NCBI GenBank assembly: GCA_963693365.1 | Contig: CAVNZM010000016.1 | Coordinates: 6,820,001 to 6,884,000 of the forward strand | DNA: 64,000 bases | Source of the DNA: Amoebidium appalachense | Taxonomy: Eukaryota > Ichthyosporea | Reading direction: 5' to 3' | Shown: positions 1 through 12,993 of the stretch, piece after piece | How positions within the stretch are numbered: the first letter of the stretch is position 1 | Layout of the letters: each line of letters starts with the position of its first letter | The notes under the pieces: model-generated | What the model was told of the DNA's origin: nothing | The model's input: the letters and a program-made list of their open reading frames with translations, nothing else | The model's database searches: none | Made by a program: the position numbers and the translations under genes

Positions 1-702
1 GCGGGTGTGTAAACAATTGGAACGATATTGTGCCTTCGAGCCACTGTTTTTCAACGTCTACATGTCCAGAACCACTTTTCCTCGCTCCGCTTTTCTCTTC
101 CTTCCTCTCTTTATCTATGCGTGCATTATCGTGATGCGGAAAAACTGACAAACTTTCTGAGCGTGTCGTTGATTTTTGTGTACACACTGTGACTCCGATC
201 ACGACCACTCGCGGTGGGAAAAAGGACCGTTCGACCCAACCATATATGGGTTGTAATATCACAAAATTTCGCGCCATGCAGCAATTTCATCCAATCAGAA
301 ATTACATAGTAATTGATTGGATGTCCGATGAGCCGTGCAGAGGAGGGCAAAATCGCCACGTGAAACCGCAAAATAAGACCCGCACGTGAAGGTACGTACG
401 TGCACAAACGTGTGCAAGTCACACCACTTCATACAGACCCATGCATGCGCATAGAGGGATGCTTTCGCTCGCAACTTCAATATCTACTAGCGCTAAGAGT
501 GGTGAACGGACTTCGTTCTATGCCTGCTATACATATTGTGCGGAGCTGGTCAGAGCGGAGATAGGCGGTGGTACCGCGCCGGTGACTAACGGTTTTCGCC
601 GAGCCGGCGCTTTTGATTCTGCAGCACTGGTGCCGCTAACGGCTCCCCTCAGGCACACCGCTACATCCGTCTATTTCTCTATCTATTATCCCCCACTCCC
701 CC

Positions 703-753
<51 letters not shown>

Positions 754-1040
754 CTCCCCCCTCCTCTCTCTCCCCGGATCCCCCTCGAGCTCGATCATCA
801 TGATACGTAAACTTAAATTATCACTACTCAAGTCAGCCACTGTGTGGTCCCTGTATGGCCCCCGCGCCGGGCTATGTTTGTAAAACCAAGTTCAGCGATT
901 GCGTGCGTGCATGGACCGTGACTGACAACAGTGCATGTGTATGATGTACGTGAGTTTAATTATTTAATTAATGGCATGTGCGCCCCTATTTCAGTTCTCT
1001 GTAATTGTAGGCGTGTGGCGTGTGTGTTTGGACCCTGCGT
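1..1040. other. Gene-free left edge with a 47-nt C tract
   Basis: No gene can be supported here. Open frames on both strands are short and have no recognisable domain. The only structure is an uninterrupted C run at 704-750 followed by C/T-rich sequence. The apparent proline-rich frame over it is an artefact of the C tract. Confidence 0.6.
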
Positions 1041-2500
<1,460 letters not shown>

Positions 2501-3207
2501 TTAAGGTTCTTTGGCACTTTCTTGGTCATTCTATGTGCTTCTTTACTTAACTGCGGCACTTTCTTGGTCATTCTATGTTCTTCCTTTTTTAAAAACCCAG
2601 TCATTGGCCACAGCTTGTTCGAACACACCTGCTTGGCCTAACTTAACTGGCGGGGTACCCGGACCTATCAGATGGGCCTATCGGGGTGTGGATTTGGTGG
2701 CAGGTGGCGCAAAGCCAGCACTACGGTACAACCTGGAACACCACTTCAATAATTTTTGAATTCAACTTGCACAAAGTTGCACAAATCACCAGGCACTTTC
2801 GTTTGCACGTTAAACTTTGAGCAATGATGAGACTCACCTGATTCTCCCCTGAGCCGCCCTCAGGAGAAGGAGACGAATATCGGCGACATCACCCCTCGAC
2901 ACCCCATACATCTGAGCGCATGATTCATTGAGTTAATGGTTTTGTCGATCGCGAGCTCCGTCAAACAAACGCCTACTAAGTGAAACCTCAGGTACGTCGT
3001 GCCCAGTTTCATCGCTGTGAACGATTTCATGGGATTTGCATTGAATTTCAAATGGCAAGCTTAAGCCTTGAAAAGGGAAGGGGGGGAAGAGGGAGGAGGC
3101 GGGGGGGGGGAAGACCCAATCGTGACACCGATCTTTTTCGGGGAAGACCCAATCGTGACACCAATCTTTTTCGAGCTGATGATTATATCGCAGGGGTAAC
3201 GAACGGT
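2501..3207. other. Mostly unique spacer with two short tandem duplications
   Basis: No gene recognised. A 24-bp word starting ggcactttcttggtcattct is duplicated at about 2511 and 2553. A 33-bp unit containing gacccaatcgtgacacc is duplicated head to tail at 3107-3140 and 3141-3173. The remainder is unique sequence of ordinary composition. Confidence 0.6.
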
Positions 3208-4462
<1,255 letters not shown>

Positions 4463-4464
<2 letters not shown>

Positions 4465-5050
4465 AGCATGTGGTTATTAGGGCACAATGTACACGTAGGT
4501 AATATTACATACCATTTGCATAGATTCGGGCTACATTTTCTTTGCTTCTTCAATTTGGATTGAGAGAAAAGCAGAGCAGAACAAGTAGAGTAGGTGGGTT
4601 TAGCAGCAGAAGTTGTACCTTTAGGTGGGTGCTTGACAACTCAAACGTTAACAACAGTAAACAACGGGTTGAACACGGATTGATCGTAGCTTTGGGGAGA
4701 ATGGTACACGATGAACACCGATACGTTTGTAACCAAAGAGACTTCTGTTTACAACGGATAAAAAAAGAGTGCCTAAGATTCTACTTGCATCTAAAATTTG
4801 TTGCTCTGTGTCAAGCTGTCAGTAAGAGGCAGAAAGAAACAACGGAAGCACTCACAGAAAGCACTCACCACCGAATAGCTGCAGCATTCAGTAGCGATGA
4901 AGGTTGCAGACTGCGCAGCCTGGGCTCGGTTGTTATCCCCGCGTGCCTTGAACGCGTCGTTCTACAGCTCTTCGACCAAGTTATGCCTTTCTTAGGGTGC
5001 CAACACAAAAAACACGTGGTAGTTCAGTGACGTTCCGTGTTACATATGTG
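4463..5050. other. Unique spacer with one unrecognised open frame
   Basis: Non-repetitive DNA. An open frame of 162 codons (4542-5030, plus) has ordinary composition, but I recognise no domain, see no splice context, and do not call it a gene. It could equally be an exon of an unseen gene or chance. Confidence 0.4.
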
Positions 5051-5846
5051 TCCGCGAATAGCCCGTCGGGTCATCAACAGACCCGGATCTGACCCATATG
5101 TTCATCTTCTACTATTAGTTATCAGTCTAGATGAACCAGAAGTTGACCCGAATCGTTAGCATCGGAACCACGTCGCGATTACATAATCGTCGCACGTAGG
5201 AAAAGTAGACCTTGCACCCCCCTGTGGAATGCAGAATAGCCTTTTTTGGTTCAGTCGTCATTATCCCGGGAATCTTGATGGCGACGGACGGCCTGAGTCT
5301 CTAGATGGAGTCAGGCTGCAGGGCAACGTCGCTGCAGACCGTTGGCCATGGCGTTGCCGTCAGTCGGTGCATGATATCATCAATGCGCGGCGCCGGGCCA
5401 GCGCTGGCCCCGCTATTATATAAGGGCGCCCATTCGATGATCCAGCAGCCCGGGCAAGGGGTTGTGGGGTTTTGGCTGAGCTACGGCTTTACCTTAAACG
5501 CAATCGTATTGTCAGAATTGTAAATCGTATTGGCGAGGTTTGACTCATTTATGACTCGTGTAGACCCGTCCTATTACACGGCCATCTAGAAACACCAGGC
5601 CGTCTAACGCGATTAACATTCCCGGGATAATGACATCTTAACCAAAAAAGGCTATTCTGCATTCCACAAGGGGGTGTGGCCTACTTTTCATGGCAACCGC
5701 GTATCCAGACGATTACGTAATCGTGCATTGAATTTGAAGATCCGAATCGGGTCACACCACGGCCCATAATGCAGCGCTTATCATATGTAAATATTATATA
5801 CTCAAATCGAATCGGGCTGAAAGAAAAGCCCGACGGGTATCGCGGA
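5051..5846. mobile_element. Fold-back (long inverted repeat) element, about 0.8 kb
   Basis: The two ends match each other as imperfect reverse complements along most of their length. From outside in, the paired words are tccgcga/tcgcgga, cccgtcggg, gacccgaatcg, cgattacRtaatcg, aaaagtag, the 28-bp block tggaatgcagaatagcc...aaaaaagg, cccgggaat and gacggcctg...ctagatgg. The arms run about 5051-5320 and 5565-5846 around a centre of about 245 bp. No transposase frame is present, so this looks like a non-autonomous fold-back or MITE-type element. I could not define a clear target-site duplication. Divergence between the arms suggests it is old. Confidence 0.75.
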
Positions 5847-6608
5847 GAAAACTGCTGCACTTGCCGTACAAACAAAAGCATGCATATGAGTAAGCTGTTT
5901 TTCTGCTCCACTTTTTTTGTCTTGTTGTTGTTGCGAGCACTTTGAGCCACTTTGGGCATATAATGAGAACAAAATAATCTATCTAACATATACCTTCATT
6001 TGCAAGGATGGCATACGGCAACTGTTATGGCTGGTAGACCCGGATCCGTTCCGGTTTCTCTCTGTTCCCGCCGCCCTCCCTCCTCTCACTTTTTGGCGAG
6101 CGGACCTCAAGCGTTAGCGTGTTGCTGCTCAGTCCTCGCGACTGTACGGGTTTCCACTTTTCGGTGAAAGTTGCTAAAATATGGCATTGCATGGTGCAAA
6201 GGTCAGCTTCATTATAACAGCAGCATCGGCAGCAAAACACCTTGGAAATATGGTGAGTACAAGAGCTCTCTTGTCACTCCGTAACCCCTAACAACCGGCA
6301 CCGGTCTCCCGGACGGCCCTGTTTGAGTTTCTTTATGTCCCTTGTTACCAAGTATTTTTGTCAGAACAGAGTCTGACATAAAAGGATAACCGTTGTATTT
6401 TCTATTGTCTTTTTGCTGACTGCTCTATTATACAGACCAACTACCCATGTACCTGGGTTCAAACACGACATCTCTATCTCAACGTTTTACCTAAGCCTAA
6501 GCCATGTTTTTCCAGTTACTGTTTTGGTTGGAATGTTTGATACACGTGTGTAAGTTCTTGCCTCTCTCTGCACACACACACACACACCCACCCACCCACC
6601 CACCCACC

Positions 6609-6696
<88 letters not shown>

Positions 6697-6732
6697 CACA
6701 CTTATCCCAAAGCTCCGAGTCATACACACACA

Positions 6733-6775
<43 letters not shown>

Positions 6776-7120
6776 CACATACATTCACTCTGTATCTATG
6801 AATTTATGTGGATATATGTATATGTATATACGTATTTATATATGTCCAAACTGCACATGTTGAAAAAAAACGTCACTACTCAGTCAGAGCTACACCGTGA
6901 CCTGCACTTCATCGTGCAGTGCACTTCATCGTGCAGGTTATCAGCTAAAGTTGCTTGGTTATTCAACATGCTATGCCCGTTTGTTTTTATATTCACAACA
7001 GGTTGTCTCTACTTTTGCACTACATCTACCCGTTACACATCTATTTTTAGGGTGTGGTACTTAACAAATTGGCGGTGGTAAGGGGTTGCGCTGGCGGGGA
7101 GGCGGGTAGGAGGGCAAAGG
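5847..7120. other. Spacer with a CA/CCCA array
   Basis: No gene recognised. The stretch holds a (CCCA)n then (CA)n array at 6571-6775 and a duplicated 17-bp word (tgcacttcatcgtgcag) at about 6903-6938. The rest is unique sequence with only short open frames. Confidence 0.6.
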
Positions 7121-7742
7121 CTACGTAGTGACCATCGGATGTGAAATGGACATGACCGCTAGTATGGGGAAAGGGAGCGTCCCGTTTTCGGTTTCCTTAA
7201 TTTTGGCGTGGGTTTGAACACAAAAACTCGACGCCACACCGGTTGTGGTCTTATGGGCTGACCAGCACTGATGGTGTAGAATTGCTTGGCACACGACATC
7301 AATGAAGTTAGTGTTTGCAAACCTAATTTGGTCTGCAAGGACACGAGCATGCTCCTGCTCGAGCATAAGACGCTTGCTTCGCTCCTCTGCCTCTCGTTCG
7401 CTAAGTTCCCGTGCACGTTCGGCCGCGCTTCACGCTTACGTGCGTCTTTCTCCGCTCAGTCGTAACTGTTGCTTGCGTTCCTCCTCCGCCAACCGTAGTA
7501 TAGCGGCTTCTGCCTCGATTCTGTGTGCCTCCCTTTTCGCTGCTGCCGTTCTCACGTTTATGCTCCTTTCACCTAGCACGATCGTTTTAGTTGGGTCCTT
7601 AGGGTCAGAGAAGATGCGAGGGGCAATGGGTGGGTCGGAATTGGGATCGCGAGAGAAGATCGCTTGCTTAAGGGGCCGGTTCCCTCGCGTTGGATCACAG
7701 GACCCCTTGGGAAAATAATCTGCGTCAACGAAATGCTTGACG
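7121..7742 (-). pseudogene. Disrupted THAP-like gene, part 3: C-terminal coiled coil
   Basis: Minus-strand continuation of the coding frame found at 13624-13738 on the far side of the Copia insertion. The reading frame runs across the target site when the element and one TSD copy are removed. It encodes a linker, then a long Glu/Arg/Ala-rich helix with words such as AKREAHRIEAEA and LAEEERKQQ, typical of a coiled coil. Two in-frame stops at about 7427-7438 break the coil. A shifted frame restores the charged pattern around them, so compensating indels are likely. The frame continues (LSEREAEERSKRLMLEQEHA) to a stop near 7121. Whether the gene was already dead before the insertion is not known. 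Confidence 0.6.
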
Positions 7743-8508
7743 TGTTGGACATTGTGTTCATAGAAGCTAGTTCTAGTGCACGTTGTTCCTTCTGTAAGTC
7801 AGAAATGATTGCATCTTGTGAGGCCAACCTCTGCTCCAGTAGTTGGACTAGTTGCTGCAACTGTAAGTTGTCAGACATAGTGTCGTGTATGATGGGTAAC
7901 TAGTCTATGTGTTTTGTGCACTGGAAACGACAGTAGAAAAGTGTAAATCAAACGTTCTGCTTCCCATGTTTGTGACATGGGAGGCACTGCTTTATATAGT
8001 CGTTGGCCACCTCATGGTGGCCTCGTGTGCACCCTGGTGGTGGGCCATGTACAGCATGGCCGAAAAGAGAGCACAATGAAAACAAGTCGTTAAAGATATA
8101 AAAGTTAACTGTGCACGTTGAGTGGCTAGTTAACTTGCACTAAAGCACACAAATAAACGTGTTTAACACACCAATTGCAGTTAAACGTAAATCTTGCTTC
8201 ACACAACTAAAAATATTCTGAGAATATCCGGGAATAAAGCACACTACCACTCTAAGAATAGAATCCTGTGGCAAATATAGACATGACATCATCTGAACCG
8301 GGAATAGCCGAAAAGAGAGCACAATTAGCACGTTGCTAGTGAAGCTCGTCATTGGTACAGTTTTGGCTCAAACATATAACTACCATATATGAATATGACC
8401 GTAAACAAAAGCTCTATGCACTCGAGTGAGTGTTGAAACAGTTATTCAATTGCTCAGAAACTTTCTCTAACAGACATTGCTAGCCGGGAGTACCAGTGTA
8501 CTCCAACA
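7743..8508 (-). repeat. Copia 3' LTR
   Basis: Downstream LTR of the minus-strand element, same length and ends as the 5' LTR. Because the gag start codon lies in the LTR, this copy also contains the first gag codons (ATG at 7878). It reads out in frame into flanking host DNA for about another 55 codons. Confidence 0.95.
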
Positions 8509-8517
8509 CCCCTACTC
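8509..8517 (-). promoter_or_regulatory. Copia polypurine tract next to 3' LTR
   Basis: On the minus strand gagtagggg abuts the TGTTGGA start of the 3' LTR, the expected place for plus-strand priming. The same word with its flank (attgagtagggg) recurs about 85 bp upstream in the element (8594-8606). A longer purine run (caggggggggg then agag) lies near 8649-8663. These are candidates for secondary tracts. Confidence 0.6.
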
Positions 8518-8694
8518 AATTGGATAATTGTGGTATGAATTAATGCAACTGAGCTCGAGTGCTTCAGGTGCACAAAATACAGACAATAAAGATTCCCCTA
8601 CTCAATTTTAGTATGGTACACGTAGTTGCACAGTCGGATGCAACTCTCTCCCCCCCCCTGAAGTATGAGGGCGCAGTTGGTTGATGACGGGTGC

Positions 8695-11600
8695 TCAGCA
8701 CATGTTGAGCATCCCCACGGCCTTGGTGAAGAAAGAGGCAGACAGGGCCTTGGTGAACATGTCGGCCTTGTTGTCAGCAGAAGCCACCGGGACCACAGTG
8801 ATGTTGCCCAGCAGGTGATGTTCCTTGACGGAGCAGTAGCGGACGTCGATGTGCTTGGTCTTGGGCTTAACCCCCAGGGTGTCCAGCAGGGCCCGGGCAG
8901 ACTCATTGTCCCCATGGATGGGCACCGGGGTGGGCTCATTGATAGGATTAAGGCCCAGGTCGTCCATGACATAGTTGAGCCATAGGGCCTCGTTCGTAGC
9001 AGCAGACATGGCCACAAATTCAGCCTCAGTGGAGCTGTGGGTGGTGATGGACTGGAGCCGAGACACCCAGGACACAGGGGAGGAGTTGATGAAGAAGACA
9101 TAGCCCGTGGTGGAGCGCCGGGTGTCGCGGTCCTCGGCGTAGTCGGAGTCGGAGTAGCCAACAAGGTTGGGGGGGCCGGGACGGTAGACAATACCCAGGT
9201 CGATGGTGGCCAGCAGGTAGCTTACAACTCTGGTAGCCATAGTCCAGTGGGTGACGGTGGGCGCATGAATGTGTCGAGTAAGGACTCCCAGAGCCTGGGA
9301 AATGTCGGGGCGGGTGGTACGCGCAATCCACAGCAGGGCACCGACCAGGCTGGCATAGTCCTCCTTCTTGCTGTAGGCTGGGGTCTTGTTGCTTTCACTG
9401 GCCTGGCCCGGGACGATGGGGGTCTTGGTGCCGGACATGTGGGTGAGACGAAAACGGGCAGCCAAGTCGATGATGTGTTGACGATGGCCCAGACGCAGAG
9501 ACCCGTCCTCCAGCCAGGTAAGAGTGTGCCCGATGAGCAGGGTAGGACGACCCAGGTCCTTGGCAGAGAAACGAGCATCCAGCTTGGTGAAAAAATCGTC
9601 GATGAGCGCATCAGTGGCGGCCGTCACGGTGAAGTCATCCACGTAGGCAGCAAGGGCAATAAACGTTGGGGTCCCGGCATTCTTGATGAACAGGCACGGG
9701 TCAGCAGCACTCACAATGAAGCCTTGGTCGAGGAGATGGTCACGGAGGGCCTCATACCACTGGCGCGGTGCCTGTTTTAGGCCGTAGAGCGCCTTGTGGA
9801 GCAAGCCGACAGCATGGGGGGCCGAGGGGTTGACGAAGCCAGGGGGCTGCTCAATGTAGATGGTCTCGTTGACGGTGCCGTTGAGGAATGCTGTGTTGAC
9901 GTCGATGTGGCGCAGAGGCAGACCTTGGGCCACGGAGGTAGCCAAAACCAGCCGGATGGTAGCCAGCGCAGCCACAGGTGACTCGGTGACGAAATAGTCC
10001 TGGCCAGGCTGCTGGTAGTTGCCCCGGGCCACAAGCCGGGCCTTGAAAGCAGTGACGTTGCCGACGTTGTCCTGCTTGACCGTAAAGACCCAGCCGACCG
10101 GAATGACAGTGGAGCCATCCTCTGGACGGGGCACAAGGGTGAAGGTGCCGTTGTCTTCCAGGGCCTTGAGCTCACGGTGTGCAGCCTCCTCCCATTTCAG
10201 ACGCTGGGGACTCTTGAGTGCAGCCCGGACAGTCTTGGGGACAACAATGGTGGAAGCCTTGATGGGTGTTGATGCAGGAGCCGTAGCCTGGGGGGCAAGG
10301 GGGGCCGTAGCAGCAGCCACGTTGGCAGTCGGGCCTCGACGTTGGTCGTTGTACACAGCGCCACTACGGGTCGTCCGGGGGAGCCGATGTGCAGGCTCGG
10401 GCAGGATCGGAATGTCCAATTGATCACTCGGCGCTGTCCCATTGGCTGACAGACGAGACGAATCAGATTGCTGATCATTCCGGACGATGTGATTGGCTGG
10501 CTGATTTGACGAATCAGATGACTCCAAAAAATGATGAATTGCCGGTGCGGTCGACCAATCAGATGGGACATCACGGAGGGGGTGCAGAATAGCAGCCTCG
10601 TCGAACTGCACGTCACGGCTGACGGTCATCTTGTGTGCTGCTGGAATCCAGACCTTGTAGCCCTTGATGTTAGGAGGGTAGCCCACGAAGATGCCCTTGA
10701 CGGCACGAGGCGCCAGTTTCGGTGTATCCTGTTGATGGACGTAGCAGGGAGAGCCCCAGACACGGAGCCGGCTGTAGTCGGGAGGAATGCCGGTCCACAG
10801 CAGGGCGGGAGACGATTGGCTGCCGGTGGCTCGCGACGGGAGCATGTTGCGTATAAAAGCCGCGGTCACAGCTGCCTCGGCCCAGAATCCCACCGGAAGG
10901 CCGGACTGCTGCAGGAGTGCCCGAACCATGTCGAGGAGGGTCCGGTTCAGTCGTTCGGCAGTCCCATTCTGTTGAGGAGAGCCGGTGGTAGTGATCTGAT
11001 GGCGAATGCCATGCTCACGGTTGTAGTCCCCGAAGGCCGTGCCCATGTACTCGCCCCCCCCGTCGGACTGAAACACCTGCATGGGAACACCGTGTTGGGT
11101 AACCGCCGCCTTGTGGTACGTCACATATGCAGCCAGTGTGTCCGACTTCTTGACGAGGGGCACGGCCGTGGTGTGGCCGGTGAATTCGTCGTGGAACGTC
11201 GCCAAGTACTGAGCACCACCGATCGCGGGAGGGAAGGGGCCGCTGATGTCGCTGTGAACCTTGGCTAGGACCCGGGGAGCTTGGCTAGTTGATTCGGAGA
11301 AGGCAACACGGTGGGCTTTGCCGAGGGCACAGGGCTCACACACACCCGGAGACTTGGCACCGCCACCCACCAACAGGCCTGCAGACTTGATGACCGAGCG
11401 TACAGCGTCAATGCCAGCATGGCCCAGACGGTAGTGCCACGTGTTGAGGTCGGCAGTAACCTTGAGGATACGCGGAGCAGTGGTGGTTTGGGCGTCCGGG
11501 GTTGTGTCCGCGCGCAGAAGAGACACCGCCATGTGGTACAGCTTGGTGCCGACAGCCGAGCCGGTGGCCAGAATTTGATCGCCGTAGCACAACTTAACGC

Positions 11601-12993
11601 CGCCGCGGGTGTCAAAGCGGGGTAAAACACCGTTGGTAGTTGCCGTGAACACACTGATGAGAGTGTCGGGGATGGAAGGCACGTAGAGTACATCCGTCAG
11701 CTGATGCACCGCAGTAACGCCGTCGATGGTGCTGGAAAAGAACACGTCGCCCACCCCAAGCACTGCACATGCACCCTTGTCGGCTACTTGGACCGTGGAG
11801 TAAGGCGCCGCACGCATGTTGATGAACACATCGGGCCGGGGGCACACATGGTCAGTGGCTCCAGAGTCGAGGAGCACCTTGTTGGTGCCACAGTCGTTGC
11901 TAGACATGAGGAAAGCCCGGGGAGCGGCAGCCCCCCCCTTGCACTGTGCCGTAGTGTGGGTAGTAGAGGCAGGGTGGTTGATGCAGGACCCAGGCGGGAG
12001 GGGACCACCCTTAGGTTTGCGGCCGTTGGCACGGTTGCCCCCCTTGCACATGGCGGTAGTGTGACTGGTAGACAGTGGGTGGTTGACGCAGGAACCCTTG
12101 GGGTAGGTGCTGGCACGGTTGTTGCCAGAGTTGCTGTGTTGGCCGTTGCCGTTGGGGCACTGAGACTTGATGTGGCCTGGTTTGCCGCAGCCGTGGCAGA
12201 TGACAGGTTGAGGAGCCCGTGTGGTGAAGGCGGCCGGCCCGGAGCTGGTAGTCACACGTGCACGTGGGTGGCTGGTCTCATATGCCCGTAGCTGTTGGAG
12301 GAGGCCCATCACGGTAGGCTTGGGTGTCATCTTGTAGGCAATTACAGGCATTTCGTAGTAAGGCACCTTGCCGAGGTCGTTGGTGAGCTTGGTCAGCACT
12401 TGAGCATCACCAATTTGTGTGCCGTAATCGGCCAGGCGCCGCACGTAGCCGCGGAGTTTCATGGCGTATTTCGTCGCGGTGTCCGTAGGTTCAGGCGTAG
12501 AATTCATGTACAGCCCGATAAGGTCGTACTGATTGGCCTCAGATTGCTCCAGGTAGTGGGCAGATAGGGCCGACCATATCTCCGCAGGTGTGGTGGTGCG
12601 TGTTAACCCTAGGATACAACGCACGTCAACCGAGAGTGCTTGCCACAGGTAGGAACGGGCAGTGTCGACCTGTTCACGGGTAGCCGGGTGCTCCGTACTG
12701 GGCGCGATGGTGTGGAGAAGACCAGCACCAGAAAGCTGGACATACATGGTTTCGGCCCATGTGTGGTAGTCCGTGCCTGAATCATTATCAATGCCAGTGA
12801 AGAGAGGGATGTCGACCTTGAACTTGATGGAATCATTACGTGAGGGGCCCATAACCCTGTTGGACATTGTGTTCATAGAAGCTAGTTCTAGTGCACGTTG
12901 TTCCTTCTGTAAGTCAGAAATGATTGCATCTTGTGAGGCCAACCTCTGCTCCAGTAGTTGGACTAGTTGCTGCAACTGTAAGTTGTCAGACAT
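8695..12993 (-). CDS. Copia gag-pol polyprotein (1,432 aa)
   Basis: Single open frame for all retrotransposon functions. Residues about 60-250 are a UBN2-type gag region. A CCHC zinc knuckle (CHGCGKPGHIKSQC) lies near 262-276, followed by two copies of a C-x2-H-x5-H-x4-C motif (CVNHPLSTSHTTAMC and CINHPASTTHTTAQC). The aspartic protease has DSGA near 374. The integrase has an HHCC zinc region near 513-560 and catalytic D, D and E in HSDISGP (577), QSDGGGEY (639) and NGTAERLNR (675). Reverse transcriptase spans about 960-1200 with YVDD near 1115. RNase H has SDSDYAED (1276) and STEAEF (1318). No stop or frameshift separates gag from pol, so gag must be released by proteolysis or made in excess by another route. 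All catalytic residues that I can check are present. Confidence 0.97.
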   Translation of the reverse strand: MSDNLQLQQLVQLLEQRLASQDAIISDLQKEQRALELASMNTMSNRVMGPSRNDSIKFKVDIPLFTGIDNDSGTDYHTWAETMYVQLSGAGLLHTIAPSTEHPATREQVDTARSYLWQALSVDVRCILGLTRTTTPAEIWSALSAHYLEQSEANQYDLIGLYMNSTPEPTDTATKYAMKLRGYVRRLADYGTQIGDAQVLTKLTNDLGKVPYYEMPVIAYKMTPKPTVMGLLQQLRAYETSHPRARVTTSSGPAAFTTRAPQPVICHGCGKPGHIKSQCPNGNGQHSNSGNNRASTYPKGSCVNHPLSTSHTTAMCKGGNRANGRKPKGGPLPPGSCINHPASTTHTTAQCKGGAAAPRAFLMSSNDCGTNKVLLDSGATDHVCPRPDVFINMRAAPYSTVQVADKGACAVLGVGDVFFSSTIDGVTAVHQLTDVLYVPSIPDTLISVFTATTNGVLPRFDTRGGVKLCYGDQILATGSAVGTKLYHMAVSLLRADTTPDAQTTTAPRILKVTADLNTWHYRLGHAGIDAVRSVIKSAGLLVGGGAKSPGVCEPCALGKAHRVAFSESTSQAPRVLAKVHSDISGPFPPAIGGAQYLATFHDEFTGHTTAVPLVKKSDTLAAYVTYHKAAVTQHGVPMQVFQSDGGGEYMGTAFGDYNREHGIRHQITTTGSPQQNGTAERLNRTLLDMVRALLQQSGLPVGFWAEAAVTAAFIRNMLPSRATGSQSSPALLWTGIPPDYSRLRVWGSPCYVHQQDTPKLAPRAVKGIFVGYPPNIKGYKVWIPAAHKMTVSRDVQFDEAAILHPLRDVPSDWSTAPAIHHFLESSDSSNQPANHIVRNDQQSDSSRLSANGTAPSDQLDIPILPEPAHRLPRTTRSGAVYNDQRRGPTANVAAATAPLAPQATAPASTPIKASTIVVPKTVRAALKSPQRLKWEEAAHRELKALEDNGTFTLVPRPEDGSTVIPVGWVFTVKQDNVGNVTAFKARLVARGNYQQPGQDYFVTESPVAALATIRLVLATSVAQGLPLRHIDVNTAFLNGTVNETIYIEQPPGFVNPSAPHAVGLLHKALYGLKQAPRQWYEALRDHLLDQGFIVSAADPCLFIKNAGTPTFIALAAYVDDFTVTAATDALIDDFFTKLDARFSAKDLGRPTLLIGHTLTWLEDGSLRLGHRQHIIDLAARFRLTHMSGTKTPIVPGQASESNKTPAYSKKEDYASLVGALLWIARTTRPDISQALGVLTRHIHAPTVTHWTMATRVVSYLLATIDLGIVYRPGPPNLVGYSDSDYAEDRDTRRSTTGYVFFINSSPVSWVSRLQSITTHSSTEAEFVAMSAATNEALWLNYVMDDLGLNPINEPTPVPIHGDNESARALLDTLGVKPKTKHIDVRYCSVKEHHLLGNITVVPVASADNKADMFTKALSASFFTKAVGMLNMC
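12845..12857 (-). promoter_or_regulatory. Copia primer-binding site for initiator tRNA-Met half-molecule
   Basis: Immediately after the 5' LTR the minus strand reads GGGTTATGGGCCC. This is the exact complement of the anticodon stem-loop of eukaryotic initiator tRNA-Met (GGGCCCAUAACCC). Internal priming with an initiator tRNA fragment is established for Drosophila copia and yeast Ty5. Here the site also lies inside the gag coding frame. Confidence 0.85.

Noticed and set aside
4542-5030. 162-codon plus-strand frame
   Set aside because: No recognised domain, no homologous copy in the window and no splice or promoter context; not enough to call a gene.
7573-7878. A 101-codon minus-strand gene starting MSDNLQLQQL
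   Set aside because: Its start is the gag N-terminus within the 3' LTR and the rest is flanking DNA in a fortuitous frame. It is kept as a finding, not as a gene.
8598-12567. Numerous plus-strand and alternative minus-strand frames inside the Copia element
   Set aside because: They overlap the 1,432-codon polyprotein and encode no recognisable protein; they are shadows of its GC-rich codons.
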